Source: Ashinkailepas kermadecensis (taxonomy: Eukaryota; Arthropoda; Thecostraca; Neolepadidae). Taken from it: a DNA stretch of 64,000 nucleotides. Below the pieces are notes generated by a model. That model saw only the letters and a list, made by a program, of their open reading frames with translations. It ran no database searches and was not told the origin of the DNA. The first letter of the stretch is position 1. Each line of letters starts with the position of its first letter. This document shows positions 55,621 to 64,000 of this stretch, in pieces. The position numbers were made by a program, and so were the translations under genes. The stretch covers positions 1-64,000 of the forward strand of contig JAOTOM010004304.1 of the NCBI GenBank assembly GCA_034440615.1, in the 5' to 3' direction.

Positions 55621-58600
55621 CTGTGAAACAGCGCCGTCAGGTCGGCAGGGTGTCCGCAGGTCACTGGCACGGCGCTCAAGTTACGGCAACCCACCTTATG
55701 TGTCATGGGGAGCTTGTCCAGGCGTCACGGGAACGCACCTCAGGTGTCATGGGGATCTTGTCCAGAAGTCACGGGAAACCACCTTGCGTGTCATGGGGAT
55801 CTTGTTCAAGCATCACGGTACCCTTGTGTCATGGAGATCTTGTGCAGGCGTCACGGAAACCCACCTTACGTGTCATGGGGATCTTGTCTAGGCGTCACGG
55901 GAACCACCTTACGTGTCACGGGGAGGTTGTCTAGGCGTCACGGGAACCCACCTTACGTGTAATGGGGATCTTGTCCAGGAGTCATGGGAACCCACCTTAC
56001 GTGTTATGTGGATCTTGCCCGGGAGACACGGGAACCCACCTTACGTGCGATGGGGATATTGTCCAGGAGTCACAGGAACCCACCTTACGTGTTATGAGGA
56101 TCTTGCCCGGGAGACACGGGAACCCACCTTACGTGTCGCGGGGATCTTCTCCTGGTGTCACGGGAACCAACCTAAGGCGTCGCGGAGATCTTCTCCTGGT
56201 GTCACGGGAACCCACCTTACGTGTCGCGGGGATCTTCTCCTGGTGTCACGGGAACCAACCTAAGGCGTCGCGGAGATCTTCTCCTGGTGTCACGGGAACC
56301 AACCTAAGGCGTCGCGGGCATCTTGTCACGGTGTCACGGGGACACAGTATCGAAAATTCAGAAATATGGGTGTAGAAAGACGCAGAACGGAAACAATCTA
56401 AACTTAAGCCAACATACTCGCTGTTATTCGCATCTTTCTCGCTGCCAAATTAGTTGCATACTACAAATGGTGATATAACTGGCAGTAATACCGTTGCGTT
56501 GAAATCTTGGTATTGCAAATACACATCACGTTAATTTTATTGTGTAACTATATACAAGAAATACGCAAAGAACATGCATCAAACCCACATTCTTGATGGG
56601 AAAGAGGTGACATTTTTAGTAGCACCCGACGCCAAACTAACTGAAAATGAATTTGGCACACTGCGGGGATCCTGTCCCGGTGTCACGGTAATCTTGCTTA
56701 GGTGCCACGGAGGAGGGAAAAGTTGCAATTCCTTCTCCAAATTTGAACAGTTTTGCTTCTCATATGTGTACGAAACACTGCCCAGAGTGTTTCCTTGGCA
56801 CTTACCGGTCTAACGACGTGCCGTGGGTAGCGTTATGACCCATGGGGAAAGTGCCATATCAGGCCGAGGCCATCTCCTTTTCAAAATATTGCCCACAATT
56901 TGTATTTCTTATTTTTCAAGAGTAAAAATTGTCTTTACTTACACTACAACATCCAAAATCACCACATTGTTCCCAAATTTGAGATAAAAAAGAAAGAAAT
57001 ACATGATATACAGTATACAGCTCACGTTAAATTCCTTCAGTTTTAGCAGAACACTAAGCAGAACAAAATGGGATTATTGACTTGTATATAGTTTGCATAT
57101 GTACCATTTTACACTTTACTTACCTCTGATAAAAAAAATCTGTTTTTTTACATTCGCCACCCGACTGAAAACGAATTTGGCCGCACTGCCCTCCAACGAT
57201 ACCGATCCTGCCGGTACTGCCTCGTATCTGCTAGTCTGCAATACCCGAGACAAAATTCCACCGTCGAGTGGCTGACAATCAACGGCCCACTGCTGGCACT
57301 TCAGCTCCACTGAGCCCCACTTCTGCTCATACGACATGGTCACTTCACCACCGCGTGGTGCTGACGGACGACACGGCACCTCTCAGCACGTGATGAAGAA
57401 CCGCTGATATAGAGACTCGTATAAGAACAGCTCAGCATTTTATTGATTGATTTATTGATTATTTGGGTTTAAGGGAGCTCAGCATGTGGGCGTCATCATC
57501 AGTCTCAAGTGTGAGAAGATATCGATATGTCAGGCGTCTTGCGATATCTCTTCACTCTTGAGGCCAACGGTTACGTTCAAAAGCCGAATTGAATTCAGCA
57601 CCTGCGATCTGTTGCGACTGAGGTATTGGCCTGGGTACCTTCGTCCCACCGCGACTTCGTGGCTAACCTGAACACCTTGTCCCTACTGTGACTGGCCTGA
57701 TTATCTCATCCCTGCTGCGTCTGATATAACCACTTAGAACAATTAGGTGCTGTCGACTTCATGGAGCTGTAATTTGCGGAGGGATCAATAACTGATGATG
57801 ATAACATGATCAATAACTTTGAAGCACTTACTTAAATCGATGATACACAAGGGTGACTTCCCCGCTGTCGGTGGCGGAAAGCATGTGGTCGAAGACGGTC
57901 ACCAGCGCGGCTTTCGTCGAGTGGTGTGGGCGGAAGCCGTGCTGAGAGGATGAGAGATGGTTTCTGGATAGATATTAGTAGAGCTGTTGCTGTACCACAC
58001 GCACACGCTCTACCACTTTGGTGTTGACCGGAACGATGGATATGGGCCTAAAGTTGTATGGGTCTAATGGTGATGGTGGATTAGTATTTAGGGCGCGTCG
58101 ACTACGTTGGCCATTTTGCGACCATATGGATTTGATAGGTTGCCAAATTTATGGATGTGGCGGATAATGGAGTATTTCCAGCAGTCGGGGACGTCGGATT
58201 GGATGCGACATGTGTCGATAATGTGCAGGATGACGTCACCAGCAGCTGAGAAAGCCGCATTGAGTGTCCCATTGCAAACCATAAGAGCCGCGCGCAGCGG
58301 TGCTCCGCATAGCAGCCAGCATGCGCCGTAGTGTTCCTAAGCCGACAGGAGCTACAGTAAAGGCGCAGGTCCCGACATGGGGAGGAGGCAGACAGCGTCA
58401 GGACCCACTGACTGACGGGCAATCTCAGCCGCCACTTTAGGTCTGACACAAAGTAGTCATTGAGATGGTCCACAGATGTGTTCGGCCACACCCGCTGACC
58501 TGCACCTTTACTGCTCACCAATGCACGTATTTTTCGCCAAACGGTGCGATACGCGCCAGACTCAATGGTAATGCGGACATCGGGGATCTCCAGTTAAAGA

Positions 58601-61600
58601 AAGAAAACTGGTAGGTTCTTGATAACATTCAAGAACTACGAAATACGCGTTTGCGTTAAGCGCGCCCGCATGCTCACTAGTATATCCGCGAGGAATATAG
58701 TTACAATATATGCGACTTTATCTCCAGAAAATGTGCTGCGAAGTTCATTAATTAAAGTTAGCTTGTCTTTCTATGTCCGTTTCATTGACATTTGCACTGA
58801 TGTACTGCAAATATTGTCACTTTGCGATTTGTCTTCTGCAACTACATTCTGGTACTCATCCACCATTTGGCGCGTCGGCCGCGAACCGGCCGCCCGCCAC
58901 CGACGAATCGGTCGGATCCGAAACCAGTCCGTGAACTTCGATGGGCCGCCAACGCCAACGTTACCGGCAGATATTTACATTTGAAACGTTAAACAATGTG
59001 CCTGGAATGATTTCCGCCACCTTCGGTGTTGGACAGATGTCTTAATATTTTGTTAAGTCTAGCACTACGCCCATGGGCGTTGCATGGAAATAATGCACCT
59101 ACAACCGCAAATATTCCCTGCACAGTTTTGCCGCGGCGGAACCGATGTTGTTTGGTATTGATCGAGGGTGGAACTTCCGATACATTTTGGAGGCCCAGAG
59201 CGCCCTCCCCCCTTCCGAATCATTTCCACGCTAAACCCTATGGTATACTGGCGCACAATCAATCAAATTGAGTTTAAACTGCTTAAGCTCATTTACACCT
59301 ATCCGGCAGAGTAGATCCCTGGCCCGTTTCGATCATGGCGTTTTCGGAAAAATATGAAAGGGCGACAATTTTTAACCCCACCTTGCCAGTGCGCTTGCTA
59401 TTCATTGGGGTACCCCTAATGATTACGGCGAAACGTCGTCCCTACTATGCACCATACCCCACCAAAATATGCCACCAACACATGCGAGCCAGAAATCAAT
59501 ATGGGTGCCCAAGTACCAACTTACTGATGGAAGGAGGGAAGTGATAGCCGAGTGGTTAAGGTGTTGAGCTCTGGGTACTGGGTGCCTGTCCGTGCGTTTG
59601 TGAGCAAGGAACTGCCAAACTGTGAGTGATACGACATCTCGGCACATCACCATCGACGCACAGGAGCGCGATTTGGCCATGGTTGGAAGACTGCTTGCAA
59701 CATCTGTTGGTTGGTTATTGGTTTTACGACACGTCGACCGTTGAGTCATATAGCGTCGCCAATCTCTCACGCCGATTGGTCGCGGGCGAAGAGTAGCGAC
59801 AGGTGATGCTTGCAACATCTGACCCCCTTACATTGGCTAACAGTATTAAGTTCCGCTCCGAAATATCCAGTAGGAGCACTCGAGGAACTGACGCGAATAA
59901 ATTAGAGCTGCCCCGCATTAATACGGAAGCTGCGAGGCGCAGCTTTCTGTATCGGGCGGTCAGCACGTGGAATAATAGGGTTGATGCTCAGGGGCGTATT
60001 TGATGGCAAGTTTTATCATTTTATCTTTTTCCATTGACGTTTTGCGTTATTTAGTGTTTTTCATAATTCGAGTTTCTCTTTTGTCATTGAACCATGTATT
60101 GACGCGAGTGCCGAAAAGCCATGAATATGGAGAACTCAATATACGACTAGGACTATAACTATGACTATTGAGCTCTGGGTCACGGGTTCAACACTCGCAC
60201 CACTCGGGACATTTCCAAATCCCGCGGCCCACCGGCGAAACAGTGTGGGCGGTGCCATTAGCCGTGATCGTGCATAAAGTGCGTGGAGAACCACCCAATT
60301 AACAAACAAACACACAGATGGAAGGAAACCACGCTGCCGAATAGCCCTGTATAAATGTTGTTCCAGGATAAGGCGCTTTTGAGCTAAAAGTGAGAGGGGT
60401 GAAATGTTTCATATCTGCTACTACTATACGTATTAAGGTAGCTTATAATTATATCCTTCAAATGAAAGGGCGGACGGGTATAAAACATGCTCTTTGATAT
60501 ATAAATACCTCGCTCGAAACGCAGTTATACGATTATTTGACATTTTCAGTGGCTTCACCTCCAAAATGACGGGACAAGAATTAACGAAAAGGGACTGGAA
60601 TTTCCAGTGACGAATTCGTGGTTAAACTGTATCTATTATGTTGAGCCGGACGAGCTGCACCATGAGCAACTTTAAGCCACATGGCATTTCACGCGAACAT
60701 GTGCAAGGGATGCTTCACAATTGTTACTACCTTGTATGAATATTACGTACCGAATTTCCATGCGTAGATAGCATGCAAAATGTACATATACTAATATAGT
60801 ATCTTGGAAAATAGTTACTGTCTTAAAAACATCAACCAAGTCCAGACAATTCCTCTTAACGCCTTCATTATACCTGTTTCTAAAATATCCCGCTTGGCGG
60901 CGCTACGGGTCCTCTGTACAACAAATCTCCGCGCTTGACGCGTGTCGATTCGGACCCTGTTCGCAGATTTTGGTCTGGATGTCGTCTCTCGTGGCACGCC
61001 GGATTGCCGGGTGGACCGTGCGATTTAGATCTCTGTACTGACTAGAACCTCGTACAAACTCCCTAATCGCTCCTCGGCGTCGATCCATCAGCTTCAGGGT
61101 GGATGATGATACGAGGGAGCCCTGGGTTTGCGAATGGTGTTTGTTTTGGCAGGTGAATTGAAACTGACGCATGCCGATCTTTTTAAGACTAGCACTAGCT
61201 ACATTTTGTTTACGACGATCTTTAGGCACGTTAAGACGGACATGAACGACGTGGTGAGGACAATAATGGCAGGCACTCGTTGAACACCGTTTGATGACGT
61301 CATGGTTATTTGCAATGCACATGTCAATCAAAGATCGAGAGGCAAAAGTGGGCGTGTGTACCGTTTGACGTCACCATCTGGCGACACCTTGCTCTGGCGC
61401 GACGTCTTGCAGGTGATGCCACGGTGGCAGTGCGTCGATGGTGATGTGCCGAGATGTTGTATCACTCACAGTTTGGCAGTTACTCGCTCATAAACACACG
61501 GACAGGCACTGGGTAGGCAGGAGATGAGCCAGCGTTCGCGTCAGCTCGGCACGGCGCGCTCAGCTGAACCGTGCACCTTGTCCCTGCTGTGCCTGGCCTG

Positions 61601-63517
61601 ACTAACTGATCCCGGCTGCGTCCAACATGTACCACCTTGTCGCTGCTGTGTCCGACCTGATTAACCAACCCCTGCTCTGTCCGATATGAGCACCTTATCC
61701 CTGCTGTGACGACTTGATTACTTCGTCCCTGCTGTGTCCGACATGCGCACATTGTCCCTGTCGTGACTAACCTGATCACCTGTTCCCTGCTGCGTCTAAC
61801 ATGCCCAACTTGTCCCTGTTGTGTCTGGCCTGATAACTGACCCCCTGCTCTGTCTGATATGACCACTTTATCCCTGCTGGGACTGATCTGATTACCTCGT
61901 CCCTGCTTTGTCCGACATGCGCACCTTGTCCCTGCCGTGACTGACCCGATTATCTGATCCATGCTGCGTCTAACATGTCCACCTTATCGCTGCTGTGACC
62001 GACCTGATTACCTCGCCATGCTGTGTCTGACATGTGCACCTTGTTCCTGCTGTGACCGACCTGATTACCTGATCCCTGCGGTGTCTGAAATGTGCACCTT
62101 GTCCCTGCTGTGACTGACCTGAGCACTTTGGCCCTGCTGTGTCGACTGCGCTCCAGAGAACACTCGTCCAGGTAGCTGACGCAGATCTGTTCGCCGGCGG
62201 CGATGTCCTGCGTGGCCGACATCACCAGGTGGAAGTTGTCGTACGGAAAGCCGGGCATCGCGCTGGGCGTGCAGCTGTGGTTGCACGCCGACTGGAGTGG
62301 GTACAGCGCCGAGCCCTCGTTGTTGAGGAAGCATCCGGCCTCTGTTGGGAGTGCGCCGTATTGTTACGTCCCACCCACAGGACCGGCACGTCCCACCCAC
62401 AGGAACGGCACGTCGCACCAACAGGACCGGTACGTCCCACCCACAGCATCGGTACATCCCATCGACAGGACCGGCACGTCCCACCCACAGGATTGACACG
62501 TCTAACTCATAACTAGCACGATGAGCGGAGTGGGGAATGAGAAGTGGATGCGTTGGTGTATGCGAAACCCCTAAACACATATTTGAATTTTAAAAACAAG
62601 TAAACTGAAGCCGCCTTCTTCTGCCTGTTAGATCCCTGTAGAAATCCAATCATACATGAGCCTTCTCCGCTAAAAGCACATGTTGCGTGCGCAAAAGCAG
62701 CTTACATACATATGGCCACGGAGTAGAAAAACGTGAACTCGCTAACTCCTGCACCTTTAGCCTCATAATTATTGCATGGAAAGGTATCGAACAACATCAC
62801 TTCACGGAACAAAATGCCACAAATCCGCGTAATGACTTCGCTTAGGCTGTATCTTGGTACGCCTGACAGCTACAATGTGGAGTAATTTCCTTTCGTTCAC
62901 AATCCTACCTTTCTCGAGGTCTTCATACAGCTGGTTGATGGCTTGGTCGAGCTTCTCTTGCTCCTCGGCAGGAAGGTCGAGGTCGGTGCAGTTACGCACC
63001 CAGACAGAGATGGCGCTGGTGCCGACTCCCTGGCCATTCGTCCCAACCAGAGCTATCAAACTCCGAAATCCATCGGGAGTGAGCCACTGGAATCAAAGGC
63101 ACAACGAAATGAATCGCTACAAACCACTCTATACGCCACCTCCATCCTGCTATCAGAGACAAGATATTGGCAATGGCAACAGAGAATGGCTTCGTTCCAA
63201 AAGTCTAACCACATGCCTCCACCTTGATCACCCAGGTGGCCATATCTATGATCGAAGTAATCGATGGACACATGCCTCAAGCCTGTATCTAAACAGACTT
63301 CGCACACTCTACTACCGGAACCATTGCGAGTTCTGCCTCAGTAGCTCAAGTGAGCTATCGCTCTACGAAAGCGCTGACATGAGCTCACCTGGTGTATGTC
63401 GGGCGAGTAGAGGGCGTTCGACATGAGCTTCCTCAGCGTCTCCAGCTGGTCGGTAAACTGGACACCGAGCATCTTGTGCGCTATCTCCTCCTCTTGGTTG
63501 ATCGTGCGGTGGCAGAA
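55497..63517 (-). CDS. SMYD5: SMYD5-like SET/MYND methyltransferase, last four exons (5' part missing)
   Basis: Join on the - strand: 63,517-63,389, 63,086-62,909, 62,341-62,119, 55,620-55,497. 654 nt, 217 residues plus stop, with frame preserved at each GT-AG junction. SMYD5 is about 420 residues, so this is the C-terminal half. Signatures: [69 protein letters not shown], post-[15 protein letters not shown] (CxCxxC) and a Glu-rich tail as in other SMYD5 proteins. The NHSC and post-SET cysteines bind zinc and complete the S-adenosylmethionine site. The family methylates lysines; reported SMYD5 substrates include histone H4 and ribosomal protein eL40. The MYND finger and SET-N must lie beyond the right edge. 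Confidence 0.92.
55680..56345. repeat. 44-bp minisatellite, about 15 units, upstream of the SMYD5 terminal exon
   Basis: Unit GTCACGGGAACCCACCTTAC, then GTGTCATGGGGATCTTGTCC and AGG(C/A). The right half uses GTCGCGGGGATCTTCTCCTG variants. A lone diverged unit occurs at 56,660-56,710. The array starts 60 bp from the exon. Confidence 0.95.
56350..57635. other. Intron 3 sequence, nothing recognised
   Basis: AT-rich; a (TTGATTTAT)n-like run at 57,440-57,465. No coding motif. Confidence 0.4.
57640..57735. repeat. Isolated units of the 58-bp SMYD5 intron repeat
   Basis: ACACCTTGTCCCTACTGTGA, then CTGGCCTGATTATCTCATCC and CTGCTGCGTCTGATAT match the array at 61,566-62,118, about 3.9 kb away in the same intron. 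Confidence 0.75.
57790..58560 (-). pseudogene. LINE-D: reverse-transcriptase N-terminal part (3' piece of a split copy)
   Basis: The - strand reads [54 protein letters not shown], then [17 protein letters not shown] and [20 protein letters not shown]. This is the RT entry region including the HGFR-x2-HST motif. It is broken by frameshifts and ends before motif C. It continues in sense from the fragment at 61,331-60,900. Confidence 0.75.
58600..59520. other. Nothing recognised
   Basis: Part of the sequence separating the two LINE-D pieces. Frames without motifs. Confidence 0.4.
59577..60167 (+). pseudogene. 5'-truncated LINE (ORF2 C-terminus) inserted in SINE-S
   Basis: Flanked by a perfect 13-bp duplication TTGAGCTCTGGGT (59,564-59,576 and 60,168-60,180). 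The + strand frame reads [36 protein letters not shown] and [17 protein letters not shown], a LINE ORF2 end. The 3' end has GACTATAACTATGACTA short repeats, not poly(A). It is itself interrupted by SINE-V. Confidence 0.8.
59707..59806 (-). mobile_element. SINE-V copy, 5'-truncated, inserted in the LINE fragment
   Basis: 100 bp flanked by a perfect 15-bp duplication TGCTTGCAACATCTG (59,692-59,706 and 59,807-59,821). Body matches SINE-V at 23,101-23,200 with few changes (GGTTTTACGACACGTCGACC; CGTCGCCAATCTCTCACGCC). The tRNA head is absent. The 3' tail is AATAACCAACCAA. Confidence 0.9.
60330..60890. other. Nothing recognised
   Basis: AT-rich sequence between SINE-S and the LINE-D 5' piece. Confidence 0.4.
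60900..61331 (-). pseudogene. LINE-D: endonuclease C-terminus and linker (5' piece)
   Basis: The - strand frame reads [15 protein letters not shown], then [18 protein letters not shown], then [17 protein letters not shown]. The layout (SDHxxV/HVxL end of an AP-endonuclease domain followed by a basic linker ending K-I-x-x-x-G-P) matches LINE-B, where RKIAQKGPSAAW is contiguous with the next segment. The continuation is found 2.3 kb away at 58,560. Confidence 0.65.
61566..62118. repeat. 58-bp minisatellite (29-bp half units) abutting the SMYD5 donor
   Basis: On the + strand the unit is CACCTTGTCCCTGCTGTGAC, then TGACCTGATTACCTGATCCC and TGCTGTGTCTGACATGTG. About nine to ten diverged units. The last half-unit overlaps the exon: exon bases 62,119-62,155 (CTGAGCACTTTGGCCCTGCT, then GTGTCGACTGCGC) align with the unit. 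Each full unit carries a copy of the donor-like CAG/GTCRGTCAC on the - strand. Confidence 0.85.
62119..62341 (-). CDS. SMYD5: SMYD5 SET-C exon
   Basis: 223 nt, phase 1 in, phase 2 out. Acceptor CTCCCAACAG; donor CTCAG followed by GTCAGT. Encodes [59 protein letters not shown] and [19 protein letters not shown] and the YLDE tyrosine are the SET-C hallmarks. Both borders adjoin minisatellites. Confidence 0.94.
62366..62502. repeat. 22-bp minisatellite, 6 units, at the SMYD5 acceptor
   Basis: Unit ACGTCCCACCCACAGGACCG plus GC. It begins only 23 bp upstream of the acceptor AG (- strand), so the usual branch-point region falls inside the array. Confidence 0.95.
62520..62908. other. SMYD5 intron 2, remaining part
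   Basis: No repeat or gene recognised. Donor for the preceding exon is GTAGGA at 62,908. Confidence 0.5.
62909..63086 (-). CDS. SMYD5: SMYD5 exon (WLTPDGF)
   Basis: 178 nt, phase 0 in, phase 1 out. Acceptor TTTGATTCCAG. Encodes [36 protein letters not shown] and [22 protein letters not shown](V/I)GTS is a highly conserved SMYD5 block within the SET domain. Confidence 0.94.
63389..63517 (-). CDS. SMYD5: SMYD5 exon (EEEIAHK), first in the window
   Basis: 129 nt, phase 0 both ends. Acceptor CTCCTCTCAG, donor GTGAGC. Encodes [37 protein letters not shown] and SPDIHQ. Preceding exons (MYND finger, SET-N) were not found to the right up to 64,000. Confidence 0.9.
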
Positions 63518-63759
63518 CTGAGAGGAGTCGGAGCGCGTCAGAGAGGACGGCCGGCGGGCGGCGGCGGACACTGCAGTACACTGGCCAAATCAGCGCCAGC
63601 TTCGGCTCGTGTGGCATCAGAGGAGGCGAAACTTGAACGATCCAATGATGCTGGTCGGCCGTGGCGTGTGTTCGGAAGAGAATAAGCTTGTATCCATCTC
63701 GTTATGCCACCACTGCATGCAACAATGCCGTGATGAGGCCAATGGCACCGACGATAGAA

Positions 63760-64000
63760 CGACCTGGACGCAGCTACCTGGACACCTGAACGGAGCCATC
63801 TTCCCTTCACGACCTGGAGGCAGCTACCTAGACACCTGAACGGAGCCACGTCCCTTCGCGACTGGAGGCAGCTACCTGGACACCTGAACGGAGCCATCTT
63901 CCCTTCACGACCTGGAGGCAGCTACCTCGACACCTGAACGGAGCCATCTTCCCTTCACGACCTGAAGGCAGCTATCTGGACACATGAACGGAGCTATCTT
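63760..64000. repeat. 50-bp minisatellite, 5 units, running off the right edge
   Basis: Unit CGACCTGGAGGCAGCTACCT, then GGACACCTGAACGGAGCCAT and CTTCCCTTCA. It lies in the SMYD5 intron upstream of the first visible exon. Confidence 0.95.

Larger units (their letters stand above)
59536..60317 (+). mobile_element. SINE-S copy, interrupted by a LINE fragment
   Basis: Outer target-site duplication GATGGAAGGA (59,526-59,535 and 60,318-60,327). The SINE head GTGATAGCCGAGTGGTTAAG lies at 59,541-59,576 and the body from CACGGGTTCAACACTCGC to AACCACCCAATTAA at 60,181-60,305. The two parts rejoin into the same order as the intact copy at 23,293-23,460. Confidence 0.85.

Noticed and set aside
55680..56345. 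CRISPR-like array or coding repeat beside SMYD5
   Set aside because: 44-bp tandem units without spacers; open frames are short, shift between units and have no homology.
63600..63897. Further upstream SMYD5 exon
   Set aside because: The frame comes from the 50-bp minisatellite and lacks MYND or SET-N motifs.

Overview
The window is eukaryotic nuclear DNA from an invertebrate animal, most likely an arthropod. Evidence: genes with GT-AG introns, non-LTR retrotransposon remnants in every state of decay, tRNA-derived SINEs, abundant (TA)n, (GT)n and (CT)n microsatellites, and a short interstitial run of TTAGG, the arthropod telomere motif, near 13,230-13,256. I cannot name the species. No operon, CRISPR array, rRNA gene or intact tRNA gene is visible.

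Two host genes can be reconstructed. (1) A complete four-exon epoxide hydrolase 4-like gene lies on the + strand (31,761-52,289; 347 residues), with an N-terminal membrane anchor and an intact Asp-Asp-His alpha/beta-hydrolase active site. (2) The last four exons of a SMYD5-like SET/MYND methyltransferase lie on the - strand (63,517 down to 55,497; 217 residues, about the C-terminal half of the family length). Its 5' exons lie beyond the right edge or are not recognisable. The two genes converge, with about 3.2 kb between their stop codons.

Layout. 1-31.7 kb: intergenic, made of degenerate arrays with a period near 21 bp, dispersed repeat families present in two or three copies, and LINE, SINE and Penelope-like remnants. 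31.7-52.3 kb: the epoxide hydrolase gene, whose 14-kb second intron holds an I-type LINE, a recently duplicated transposon block, microsatellites, a homopolymer tract that looks like an assembly artefact, another 21-bp array and a tandemly duplicated repeat. 52.3-55.5 kb: 3' minisatellites, poly(A)-signal candidates and a repeat copy. 55.5-64 kb: the SMYD5 3' half, whose 6.5-kb third intron contains a nested stack of transposons dated by three perfect target-site duplications.

Three observations stand out. First, several unrelated-looking low-complexity arrays share a period of about 21 bp (two helical turns), with an A-tract or purine block and a GGGCCC-like core in each unit; two dispersed copies carry the same array plus the same unique tail, so the array behaves as part of a mobile family. 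Second, minisatellites sit at exon borders in both host genes; in SMYD5 a 58-bp array appears to have grown out of the exon end and its 5' splice site, producing a series of donor-like decoys. Third, insertion order can be read directly at 59.5-60.3 kb and at 9.0-13.1 kb from nested target-site duplications.

Most intergenic and intronic stretches otherwise contain nothing I can assign. All names for repeat families (R1, R2, R4, SINE-V, SINE-S, LINE-B and so on) are local labels for this window.
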